From: Actinomycetota bacterium
Lineage (GTDB): Bacteria > Actinomycetota > Actinomycetes > Nanopelagicales > Nanopelagicaceae
Length of the DNA: 15,918 nucleotides
Assembly (NCBI GenBank): GCA_009704515.1
Contig: WLDZ01000012.1
Span: 1-15,918 of the forward strand
Reading direction: 5' to 3'
The translations under genes and the position numbers were made by a program. The number at the start of each line of letters is the position of its first letter. The stretch's first letter is position 1. Under the pieces are notes generated by a model, which was not told the DNA's origin, searched no databases, and saw nothing but the letters and a program-made list of their open reading frames with translations. Positions 9,008 to 15,274 of this stretch are shown here, in pieces.

Positions 9008-9119
9008 CCTCTGATTAATCACCTCAACCGCAAATTTCCCGCGTGGATTTTGCGGTTGAGTGCTTTTGAGAGATGATTTACCCCTAGCCCTTCTGGTTCA
9101 CCGACATCCTCTGATTAAT
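9008..9119 (+). repeat. 12-bp direct repeat CCTCTGATTAAT, 100 bp apart
   Basis: The identical 12-mer occurs at 9008-9019, before the rho terminator hairpin, and at 9108-9119, inside the rpmE leader hairpin, exactly 100 bp later. The copies include the palindromic core ATTAAT. It may be a repeated protein-binding site or chance; the coordinates span both copies. Confidence 0.6.
9023..9068 (+). terminator. Hairpin terminator after rho
   Basis: CTCAACCGCAAA (9023-9034) pairs perfectly with TTTGCGGTTGAG (9049-9060), giving a 12-bp stem with a 14-nt loop that can zip further through TCC/GGA. It is followed by TGCTTTTGAG, a weak T-tract. It lies 35 nt after the rho stop codon. A smaller stem, GGGAT-AGTTA-ATCCC (8991-9005), comes just before. 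Most likely it ends or attenuates rho transcription; the short T-run makes its strength uncertain. Confidence 0.65.
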
Positions 9120-9129
9120 TGGAGGTCGG
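9101..9129 (+). promoter_or_regulatory. rpmE leader hairpin, candidate L31 autoregulatory element
   Basis: CCGACATCC (9101-9109) pairs with GGAGGTCGG (9121-9129): 5 bp, one A-G mismatch, 3 bp, with loop TCTGATTAATT. The stem ends 26 nt before the rpmE start codon. Ribosomal-protein genes often have such leaders bound by their own product, and several L31 leader families are known. Assignment to one of them needs a covariance search. A clear upstream promoter was not found. Confidence 0.5.
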
Positions 9130-9155
9130 ACCCAGGCAAAGAAAAGGATTGAAAT

Positions 9156-9362
9156 ATGAAGCCAGATATTCACCCAGAATATAAAGAAACTCAGGTCACC
9201 TGTGGTTGCGGTGAGAAGTTTCTAACCCGCTCAACAATTGCCAGCGGATCTGTTTATGTTGAAGTTTGTTCTGTCTGCCACCCGTTCTACACAGGTAAGC
9301 AGCGCATTCTCGATACCGGTGGACGCGTCGCTAAGTTCGAAGAGCGTTTCGGCAAGAAGTAG
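9156..9362 (+). CDS. rpmE: 50S ribosomal protein L31, zinc-binding type
   Basis: A 68-residue protein of the large ribosomal subunit. It begins MKPDIHPEY, the L31 signature, and has four cysteines: C16 and C18 in VTCGCGEKF, and C38 and C41 in VCSVCHPFY. It is therefore the zinc-binding (C+) form. [20 protein letters not shown] is the conserved C-terminus. The ribosome-binding site AAAGGA sits 7-8 nt before the ATG. The gene stands alone between two hairpins, one before it (9101-9129) and an intrinsic terminator after it. In Actinobacteria C+ forms are often paired elsewhere with a cysteine-free paralogue made under zinc limitation; none is in this window. Confidence 0.98.
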   Translation: MKPDIHPEYKETQVTCGCGEKFLTRSTIASGSVYVEVCSVCHPFYTGKQRILDTGGRVAKFEERFGKK

Positions 9363-9372
9363 CTTTCTAAAG

Positions 9373-9421
9373 AGACCGCCAACGCAGCCAGAGGAGACTC
9401 GGCTGCGGGCGGTCTTTTTTA
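9373..9421 (+). terminator. Strong intrinsic terminator after rpmE
   Basis: GACCGCC (9374-9380) pairs with GGCGGTC (9408-9414), and inside it GCAGCC (9384-9389) pairs with GGCTGC (9401-9406), around an 11-nt loop. A run of six T (9415-9420) follows. It starts 11 nt after the rpmE stop. This should separate rho/rpmE transcripts from prfA. Confidence 0.93.
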
Positions 9422-9473
9422 TTTCCGTTATTTATTTTGTCTAAGTAATTCAATTGAGGAAGGGAGAAGTCAG
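9422..9473 (+). promoter_or_regulatory. A/T-rich upstream region of prfA, probable promoter
   Basis: Because a strong terminator lies just upstream, prfA and its downstream genes should have their own promoter in this 52-nt stretch. TATTTT (around 9434) fits TAnnnT, but no -35 hexamer is convincing. GAAGGGAG ends about 6 nt before the prfA ATG and is a good ribosome-binding site. Confidence 0.35.
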
Positions 9474-10556
9474 ATGAGCGATGATCGCTTTGCATCAGCA
9501 CACGAGATGGTTCGTGAATATCAAGAGCTTGAAACTCTTATGGCTGACCCTTCGATTCACGAAGATCAAGGTCGTGCACGTCAGTTGGGTCGACGCTATG
9601 CCCAACTCGGTCCAGTAGTGGCTGGCTTTAATGCCTGGAAGAACGCGAATGATGATTTAACTGCGGCACGCGAAATGGCTGCCGAAGATCCAGAATTTGC
9701 TTCAGAGATTCCAGCGATGGAAGAAGTAGTAGCTCGCGCAGGAGAAAAGCTAGAAGAACTCTTACTGCCGCGCGATCCTAATGATGATCGCGATGTGATT
9801 ATGGAAGTAAAAGCTGGTGCAGGAGGAGATGAGTCTGCGCTCTTTGCTGGAGATTTAGTCCGTATGTACCAACGCTATGCCGAGAAGCACAACTGGAAAG
9901 TTGAGATTATCGATCTCACCGATGCAGATCTCGGTGGCTATAAAGATATTTCTATGGCAATTAAGTCAAAGGGAAATCCAGAGCCCGGACAATCTCCATA
10001 TGCGCGACTTAAATTTGAGGGCGGAGTGCATCGTGTACAACGCGTTCCTGAGACAGAGAGCCAAGGTCGCATTCATACATCGGCTGCTGGCGTCTTGATT
10101 CTGCCTGAAGCTGAAGAAGTTGATGTAGAACTCAATATGAATGATGTGCGCGTAGACGTTTATCGTTCCTCGGGTCCTGGCGGACAATCAGTGAATACGA
10201 CTGACTCAGCGGTGCGCTTAACACACGGCCCAACCGGCATTGTCGTCTCTTGTCAGAACGAAAAATCACAGCTGCAGAATAAAGAGTCTGCACTTCGTAT
10301 TCTACGTGCGCGTCTTCTTGCGCATGCTCAAGAGCAGGCAGATGCTGCTGCAGCTGCAGAGCGTAAAAGCCAGGTTCGCACCGTAGATCGCTCCGAAAGA
10401 ATTCGTACCTATAACTATCCCGAAAATCGCCTGAGTGATCACCGCGTAAATTACAAATCAAATAATCTTGATGCGGTCCTTAACGGTGAACTCGATGACG
10501 TAATTCAAGCCTTACTTGATGCCGATAAGGCAGCAAAGCTCTCTGCAACGAGTTAA
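9474..10556 (+). CDS. prfA: Peptide chain release factor 1
   Basis: Class I release factor, 360 residues, recognising UAA and UAG stop codons and triggering peptide release on the ribosome. The codon-recognition tripeptide PxT is present as PET (192-194) in [15 protein letters not shown], as in B. subtilis-type RF1, not the SPF of RF2. The catalytic GGQ is at 236-238 in [21 protein letters not shown]. Residues about 1-100 form the helical N-terminal domain. The glutamine of GGQ is normally methylated by PrmC, encoded next. Complete and of normal length, with a strong ribosome-binding site. Confidence 0.98.
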   Translation: MSDDRFASAHEMVREYQELETLMADPSIHEDQGRARQLGRRYAQLGPVVAGFNAWKNANDDLTAAREMAAEDPEFASEIPAMEEVVARAGEKLEELLLPRDPNDDRDVIMEVKAGAGGDESALFAGDLVRMYQRYAEKHNWKVEIIDLTDADLGGYKDISMAIKSKGNPEPGQSPYARLKFEGGVHRVQRVPETESQGRIHTSAAGVLILPEAEEVDVELNMNDVRVDVYRSSGPGGQSVNTTDSAVRLTHGPTGIVVSCQNEKSQLQNKESALRILRARLLAHAQEQADAAAAAERKSQVRTVDRSERIRTYNYPENRLSDHRVNYKSNNLDAVLNGELDDVIQALLDADKAAKLSATS

Positions 10557-10578
10557 TCCTCAAAAGTTATTGATCACT

Positions 10579-11433
10579 ATGGAGCTTACATTTAAAGAAT
10601 TCCTGCGTAGTGGAAAAGAACAGCTTAGCGCGGCCGGATATCCAGAAGTCGATGCAGAGCATTTACTGGCACATGTTCTTGGTATCTCACGAATGGATTT
10701 ACATAATCCGCTGGCGGTAGAGAACGCAATTGTGGCAATTGGTGATACAACACTTATTGAAGAGAATTTCTGGAATTTGCTTGACCGCAGATGTGCCCAT
10801 GAACCTTTGCAGTACCTCACTGGTACCGCTTACTTCCGATACCTTGAAGTTGAAGTTGGCCCAGGAGTTTTGGTTCCAAGACCCGAGAGCGAGTTGCTAG
10901 TAAGTGCAGTGTTAGAGGAGATTGAACAGCGCCCTGGCTCAGTAAGCGTGATCGATTTAGGCGCTGGCTCTGGAGCGTTGACGCTAGCTATTGCAACCGA
11001 AGCACCACGCACTCATCTCATAGCGGTAGAGCGGGATCCAGCTGCTGCACAATGGCTTCGCAAAAATGTTGCTCGCATCTCTGAAGATATCCGCATCATC
11101 GAAGAAGATGTATCAACAGCACTTAATGGTGTTAAGTGCGATGTGGTTATTGCCAACCCACCGTATATTCCAAATAGCCAGGTGTTGCCGCGTGATGTGG
11201 CAGAACACGAACCAGCAGTTGCCTTATTTGGTGGCTCTGATGGCATGGAGGTTCCCCGCAAATTCATCATCGCTGCAGCGCGTTTATTGAAAAGCGGTGG
11301 TTTCTTGGCGATTGAGCATCACGAGAGCCAACCAGCAGCTATAGCTGATGCAATGAGCCAAGAGTTTATTGCGATCACACTCCACCAAGATTTAGCAGAA
11401 CGCCCTCGATTTACAACTGGTATCAGGAGATAA
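10579..11433 (+). CDS. prmC: Release factor glutamine N5-methyltransferase
   Basis: SAM-dependent methyltransferase, 284 residues, that methylates the GGQ glutamine of the release factors. An N-terminal helical domain (1-75) is followed by LVPRPESELL (98-107), close to the family's RPETE. The SAM-binding loop is VIDLGAGSGALTLAIA (124-139). The catalytic substrate-binding motif NPPYIP is at 193-198. The gene directly follows prfA, its substrate, with a 22-nt gap. The ATG at 10579 gives the family's usual N-terminus; no clear ribosome-binding site precedes it, and an in-frame TTG at 10570 is an alternative. A farther upstream ATG within prfA would add residues unlike the family. Confidence 0.95.
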   Translation: MELTFKEFLRSGKEQLSAAGYPEVDAEHLLAHVLGISRMDLHNPLAVENAIVAIGDTTLIEENFWNLLDRRCAHEPLQYLTGTAYFRYLEVEVGPGVLVPRPESELLVSAVLEEIEQRPGSVSVIDLGAGSGALTLAIATEAPRTHLIAVERDPAAAQWLRKNVARISEDIRIIEEDVSTALNGVKCDVVIANPPYIPNSQVLPRDVAEHEPAVALFGGSDGMEVPRKFIIAAARLLKSGGFLAIEHHESQPAAIADAMSQEFIAITLHQDLAERPRFTTGIRR

Positions 11434-11440
11434 TTCGCAA

Positions 11441-12088
11441 ATGGAGAGAGTCAACCTACTTGAAGGTGAATTAACAGATCACGTTGCTCTAGGGCTTAAG
11501 GGAATCCGTGATGGTTATTTAATCTGCGCTCCCCTTGAACATGGCTATGTTTTTCTTGCTGACGCATTCTCAGAGTTTGCAGTTCGAGCAATGCATGTTT
11601 TGCGGGGAGATGATTTAGGGGTTAAGGCACAGGTTTTGATTCATTCTGGTGCAACACTCTCGGGCTTAACTCGCAACATCACCGATGATGTCCGCGCACT
11701 TACTGATGCATTTTGGCCAGGACCACTTTCACTTAATTTGAATCCCAGCATGGGGCTCAATTGGGATCTTGGCGATAACAACTCACTCGATCTCTTTAGT
11801 GTGCGTGCGCCAGAAGCCGCATTCGTTTCGGCGCTGCTTAAGGAAAGTGGCCCACTCGCTGTCGCAAGCGCGGCTCGAAAGGGAATGAAACCGGCCTTGT
11901 CCACCGATCGCATCTTCGTTCTTGAATCAGGTCTGGCGGCGATGTTCGATGGCGGCGCGCTACCAGCGGGATCACCCACCACAATCGTGCAATCTGATGT
12001 TGATGGAATGACCATTATTCGAGAAGGAGCCATTTCACGCGAGCAGCTAGCGGCGGTTGTCCCTGCGCTTTCTGCAGTCAGCGAATAG
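11441..12088 (+). CDS. Sua5/YciO/YrdC-family protein with degenerate active site
   Basis: A 215-residue protein in the position of the L-threonylcarbamoyladenylate synthase (TsaC/Sua5) that follows prmC in Actinobacteria. Family landmarks remain: FWPGPLSL (91-98), WDLGD (108-112) as in the mycobacterial homologue, SVRAPE (120-125), GPLAVASA (137-144), GSPTTIV (177-183) and REGAIS (194-199). Key substrate motifs are altered. The usual PTDTVYGLGADA reads APLEHGYVFLADA (30-42). The K-x-R of AKGRP reads VLRGD (53-57). The SAN of TSANxSG reads SAA (143-145). Family membership is clear; whether it still makes threonylcarbamoyl-AMP for tRNA t6A is doubtful. AGGAG upstream supports the ATG. prmC ends 7 nt before, and glyA begins 9 nt after. 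Confidence 0.85.
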   Translation: MERVNLLEGELTDHVALGLKGIRDGYLICAPLEHGYVFLADAFSEFAVRAMHVLRGDDLGVKAQVLIHSGATLSGLTRNITDDVRALTDAFWPGPLSLNLNPSMGLNWDLGDNNSLDLFSVRAPEAAFVSALLKESGPLAVASAARKGMKPALSTDRIFVLESGLAAMFDGGALPAGSPTTIVQSDVDGMTIIREGAISREQLAAVVPALSAVSE

Positions 12089-12097
12089 AGTTAGGCC

Positions 12098-13360
12098 ATG
12101 TCCGAAACTTTCTATGGCCCAGATTTTGAACTTCTCACCAAGCAGGACCCTGATATCGCAGCGGTCCTTCTCTCAGAGCTAAAACGTCAACAGAGCAATC
12201 TGCAATTGATTGCCTCTGAAAACTTCACCTCACGAGCAGTTCTGGCAACTTTGGGCTCGACCCTTTCAAATAAGTATGCAGAGGGTTATCCAGGCAAGCG
12301 CTATTACGGCGGCTGCGAAGAAGTTGATGTAGCAGAAGAGATTGCTATTGAACGCGCTAAATCACTCTTTGGCGCAGAGCATGCAAATGTCCAGCCACAC
12401 TCTGGTGCGAGCGCAAATATCGCGGTTTATCAAGCATTTACAAAACCCGGAGATACTGTGCTTGCAATGTCCTTGCCACATGGTGGCCACCTCACGCATG
12501 GTTCGAAGGTCAACTTCTCTGGCAAATGGTTCAACATAGTTTCCTACGGAGTTCGCCAAGATAACGAACTCATTGATTATGACGAACTGCGCGATCTAGC
12601 TATAGCCAATAAGCCAAAGATGATTTGTTCTGGTGCAACGGCATATCCATCATTGATTGATTTTGAAAAGGTGCGCGCAATCTGTGATGAAGTTGGCGCA
12701 ATCATGTGGGTCGACGCGGCACACTTCATTGGACTTGTTGCTGGTAAGGCGATTCCATCACCAGTGCCGTATGCAGATGTTGTCTCATTTACAACACATA
12801 AGGTTCTTCGCGGACCACGAGGCGGAATGATTCTTTCTAAAGAAGAACACGCTTCTGCAATTGATAAGGCTGTCTTTCCGGGAATGCAAGGCGGTCCGAT
12901 CATGTCGGCCGTTGCTGGCAAAGCTGTTGCGCTCGCTGAATGTGCAACTCCTGCTTATCAAAAGTATGCCAAGGATGTAATTGTTAATGCACAATCTCTC
13001 GCAGCGGCCCTTGAGGCAGAAGGAATGCGTGCTGTTTCAGGTGGAACACAGACCCACTTAGCACTTATTGATATTCGCTCAAGTGGCGTAAATGGCAAGG
13101 TCGCTGATGAGCGTTGCGGTGCAGCTGGAATTGTTCTTAACAAGAACTCAATTCCGTTTGATCCAGAAGCTCCTTCTGTTACATCAGGTATTCGCGTTGG
13201 AACCCCTGCTACAACTACACAAGGCATGGGTACCGCAGAGATGAAGACAATCGCATCTCTTATCGTTCGCGCTATCAAGAGCGATGATGCCGCAACACAT
13301 GCAGCAATCAAGAGCGAAGTCCATGCGCTGACATCTCGTTTTCCGATCTATCAGGCATAA
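12098..13360 (+). CDS. glyA: Serine hydroxymethyltransferase
   Basis: Fold-I PLP enzyme, 420 residues, interconverting serine plus tetrahydrofolate with glycine plus 5,10-methylene-THF, the main one-carbon source. Signatures are LQLIASENFTS (36-45), KYAEGYPGKRYYGGCE (59-74), VQPHSGASAN (98-107) and the PLP lysine K235 in VVSFTTHKVLRGPRGG. Two small departures from the common sequence are visible: the usual VDMAHFAGLVA reads VDAAHFIGLVA (205-215), and SGAQAN reads SGASAN. D206, H209 and K235 are all kept, so activity is expected. glyA at this place, between sua5 and rfe, is the Streptomyces arrangement. The ribosome-binding site is weak (TTAGG). Confidence 0.97.
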   Translation: MSETFYGPDFELLTKQDPDIAAVLLSELKRQQSNLQLIASENFTSRAVLATLGSTLSNKYAEGYPGKRYYGGCEEVDVAEEIAIERAKSLFGAEHANVQPHSGASANIAVYQAFTKPGDTVLAMSLPHGGHLTHGSKVNFSGKWFNIVSYGVRQDNELIDYDELRDLAIANKPKMICSGATAYPSLIDFEKVRAICDEVGAIMWVDAAHFIGLVAGKAIPSPVPYADVVSFTTHKVLRGPRGGMILSKEEHASAIDKAVFPGMQGGPIMSAVAGKAVALAECATPAYQKYAKDVIVNAQSLAAALEAEGMRAVSGGTQTHLALIDIRSSGVNGKVADERCGAAGIVLNKNSIPFDPEAPSVTSGIRVGTPATTTQGMGTAEMKTIASLIVRAIKSDDAATHAAIKSEVHALTSRFPIYQA

Positions 13361-13383
13361 GTAGCGGGAAACCCATTTAGCCA

Positions 13384-14478
13384 ATGCGTGAGTACCTGGT
13401 AACTCTGCTTATTGCAGCGGCAATATGTTATGTAGTAACTCCATATGTACGTACCTGGGCAATTAGATTTGGAGTAGTTGCCAAGATTCGCGAACGCGAT
13501 ATTCACACAACACCCACTCCTCGCTGGGGTGGCTTGGCAATGTGGATCGGAATGGCAGTAAGTTTCTTGATGGTTCACCATCTTTCGTTGGTAGGAAAAT
13601 CCTTTACGAGAGAGACAATCGGAATCTTTTTAGCTGCAACATTCTTAGTTTTATTGGGAATGATTGATGATCGTTTTGAATTAGATGCCCTCACAAAGTT
13701 GGCAGGTCAAGCTCTTGCAGCCGGCATTCTGCTGATCTATGGTGTTCAGATTTTCTGGCTTCCAATCAATGGCGTAATGACGCTTCCTTCTAGCATCGGA
13801 CAATTATTAACAGTCGTCATTGTTCTTATCACTATCAACGCAGTTAACTTCATCGATGGCCTTGATGGCCTAGCTGCCGGAATCGTTGCCATTTCGGGTG
13901 CTGCATTCTTCGCCTTTGCATATTTATTAGCAGTTGTTAACGGCTTTAGCCGTGCAGGTTCACCATCGCTCACGACCGCAATAATCATTGGAGTCTGCAT
14001 TGGTTTCTTGCCACACAATGCCTACCCAGCAAAGATATTTATGGGCGATTCAGGTTCTATGTTGCTCGGATTGCTATTGGCAGCATCTGCAATCACCCTG
14101 ACTGGCCAAATCGATCCAAATGCCATCTCATCAGAAGATTTAGGGCCAACACTTCTACCACTTGCACTACCGCTAGCCGTTCTGGCGATTCCTCTTATTG
14201 ATTTATTCTCGGCAATCTTTCGAAGAATCCGCGCAGGGAAATCTCCATTTGCATCCGATAAAGAGCATATGCACCACCGCATTATGCGTGCTGGAAATTC
14301 CCAGGCACGCACTGCAGTCATTATGTATTTATGGACAGCAACATTTGCTTTCCCTGTTTCGATCTCTGCCTTCACTCCGCTCTGGGTTGCCGGGTTGCTC
14401 GCAGCAGCGTTACTAACTTTCACTTTGATTTTCTCAAAGCGCGGTACAAAGCGCGGCGCAAAAGCAGTGAGTGCTTAA
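13384..14478 (+). CDS. rfe: Undecaprenyl/decaprenyl-phosphate sugar-1-phosphate transferase (WecA/TagO/Rfe family)
   Basis: Polytopic inner-membrane protein of 364 residues with about ten or eleven hydrophobic segments from residue 3 on. It belongs to the polyprenyl-phosphate N-acetylhexosamine-1-phosphate transferases, which load the first sugar phosphate (commonly GlcNAc-1-P) onto the lipid carrier for cell-wall glycan synthesis. Motifs are: GMIDDRFELDALTKL (92-105) with the Asp pair, the Mg-binding NFIDGLDGLAAG (155-166), FMGDSGSMLLG (219-229), and the UDP-sugar-specific HMHHR (295-299) on the cytoplasmic side. MraY is less likely because of the HMHHR motif and the neighbours. The stop overlaps the next start (TAATG), as seen before atpI in Actinobacteria. 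Confidence 0.93.
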   Translation: MREYLVTLLIAAAICYVVTPYVRTWAIRFGVVAKIRERDIHTTPTPRWGGLAMWIGMAVSFLMVHHLSLVGKSFTRETIGIFLAATFLVLLGMIDDRFELDALTKLAGQALAAGILLIYGVQIFWLPINGVMTLPSSIGQLLTVVIVLITINAVNFIDGLDGLAAGIVAISGAAFFAFAYLLAVVNGFSRAGSPSLTTAIIIGVCIGFLPHNAYPAKIFMGDSGSMLLGLLLAASAITLTGQIDPNAISSEDLGPTLLPLALPLAVLAIPLIDLFSAIFRRIRAGKSPFASDKEHMHHRIMRAGNSQARTAVIMYLWTATFAFPVSISAFTPLWVAGLLAAALLTFTLIFSKRGTKRGAKAVSA

Positions 14479-14885
14479 TGGGTAGCGAGCGCGCAATGTT
14501 GCGTGGTGCGTTGATTCCAACTTCAATCACCGCACTTATCTCAATCATCGCCTGCACATACATCTGGGGTGGCCCAGGCGCTACCGGCGCAATCTTGGCC
14601 CAACTGATTGTCGTTGCATTCTTCGCATCCAATTTATTGGTTGCCCGCATCTCACGGGATTTGGAACCAATGATGGTGATGGCCCTTGCGATGGTTTCTT
14701 ACATGACAAAAATCATCGTCCTAGGACTTTTCCTCTTCCTCATTACCGCCTTTATTCCAGAAGAGTTCTATGACCGAAAAGCATTCGGCGTGAGCGCAGT
14801 AGTAGCGACCTTCGCCTGGCTGGGTGGGGAGATAGTGGCGTTCCTAAGGCTTAAACTCCATCTACAATTACCCCAAGAACGGTAA
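14478..14885 (+). CDS. atpI: AtpI-like membrane protein of the ATP synthase locus
   Basis: A 135-residue protein with four predicted membrane segments (about 11-30, 36-56, 66-94 and 103-124). It sits where Actinobacteria carry the AtpI-like gene, between rfe and atpB (Rv1303-like in Mycobacterium). AtpI proteins help c-ring assembly or Mg uptake for F-type ATP synthase; for this divergent form I rely on position and topology. The start is the ATG overlapping the rfe stop codon (TAATG), so translation is probably coupled. An in-frame start further upstream exists but lies deep inside rfe. Confidence 0.75.
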   Translation: MGSERAMLRGALIPTSITALISIIACTYIWGGPGATGAILAQLIVVAFFASNLLVARISRDLEPMMVMALAMVSYMTKIIVLGLFLFLITAFIPEEFYDRKAFGVSAVVATFAWLGGEIVAFLRLKLHLQLPQER

Positions 14886-14918
14886 GGCCGGTCAGGGAAC
14901 TAGTGCAGGGAGCTCACG

Positions 14919-15113
14919 ATGGCAGGAAAAGCAGAGGCAGATGCCCTTTGGTCGATAGTTGGCTACATGCTTTCAGGGCTGATCTTCTGGGGCGGGGCGG
15001 GCTATCTCGCCGACAAATACATCTTTAATACTGGCTATCTCACCCTGGTCGGCTTCTTGCTGGGCATGGGTGGGGCGCTCTACCTCATCTGGTTGCGCTT
15101 CGGCAGAGAATAG
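14919..15113 (+). CDS. atpZ: AtpZ-like small membrane protein
   Basis: A 64-residue protein with two membrane segments: WSIVGYMLSGLIFWGGAGYLADKY and GYLTLVGFLLGMGGALYLI. The small-residue pattern GYLADK between them and the ending YLIWLRFGRE are typical of the AtpZ/AtpI family of F-ATPase accessory proteins. Location in the ATP synthase locus supports this. AGGGAG 8 nt before the ATG is a good ribosome-binding site. It has its own 33-nt gap from the atpI-like gene, so the locus encodes two different accessory membrane proteins in a row. The exact role is unproven. Confidence 0.75.
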   Translation: MAGKAEADALWSIVGYMLSGLIFWGGAGYLADKYIFNTGYLTLVGFLLGMGGALYLIWLRFGRE

Positions 15114-15274
15114 CGTTTCACAAGCCTTTCACAAGGTGGCACTAAGTGATGGGGGGTGGCGTAAGACACTTAGGGCGCGCCCCACTTGCGAATTCGCTTC
15201 AAGGCGCTTGACCCTCTAATCTTTCCCACGACTCGCAAGCGTCTGTGAGCCTAACGATATCGGGGGAGTACCGG
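15114..15274 (+). promoter_or_regulatory. atpB upstream region with direct repeat and palindromes
   Basis: A 161-nt gap, long for this packed region, holding several symmetric signals. A direct repeat TTTCACAAG occurs at 15116-15124 and 15127-15135 (11-bp period). CTAAGTG (15142-15148) is inverted to CACTTAG (15167-15173). There are perfect 10-bp palindromes GGGCGCGCCC (15173-15182) and GCGAATTCGC (15188-15197), and a TCAAG-GCG-CTTGA repeat (15199-15211). CTTGCGA (15185-15191) is inverted to TCGCAAG (15233-15239). TCTAAT (15215-15220) resembles a -10 element. GGGGGAG (15262-15268) is the atpB ribosome-binding site. No intrinsic terminator is seen. Confidence 0.5.

Noticed and set aside
10516..10578. 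Longer start for prmC inside the end of prfA
   Set aside because: The added residues do not resemble PrmC N-termini; the ATG at 10579 fits the family.
14331..14477. Longer start for the AtpI-like gene inside rfe
   Set aside because: It would overlap rfe by almost 150 nt; the ATG at 14478 overlapping the rfe stop gives the expected hydrophobic protein.
15149..15211. 20-codon small ORF (MGGGVRHLGRAPLANSLQGA) in the atpB upstream gap
   Set aside because: No ribosome-binding site, no known family, and the codons coincide with palindromic DNA; chance is more likely.
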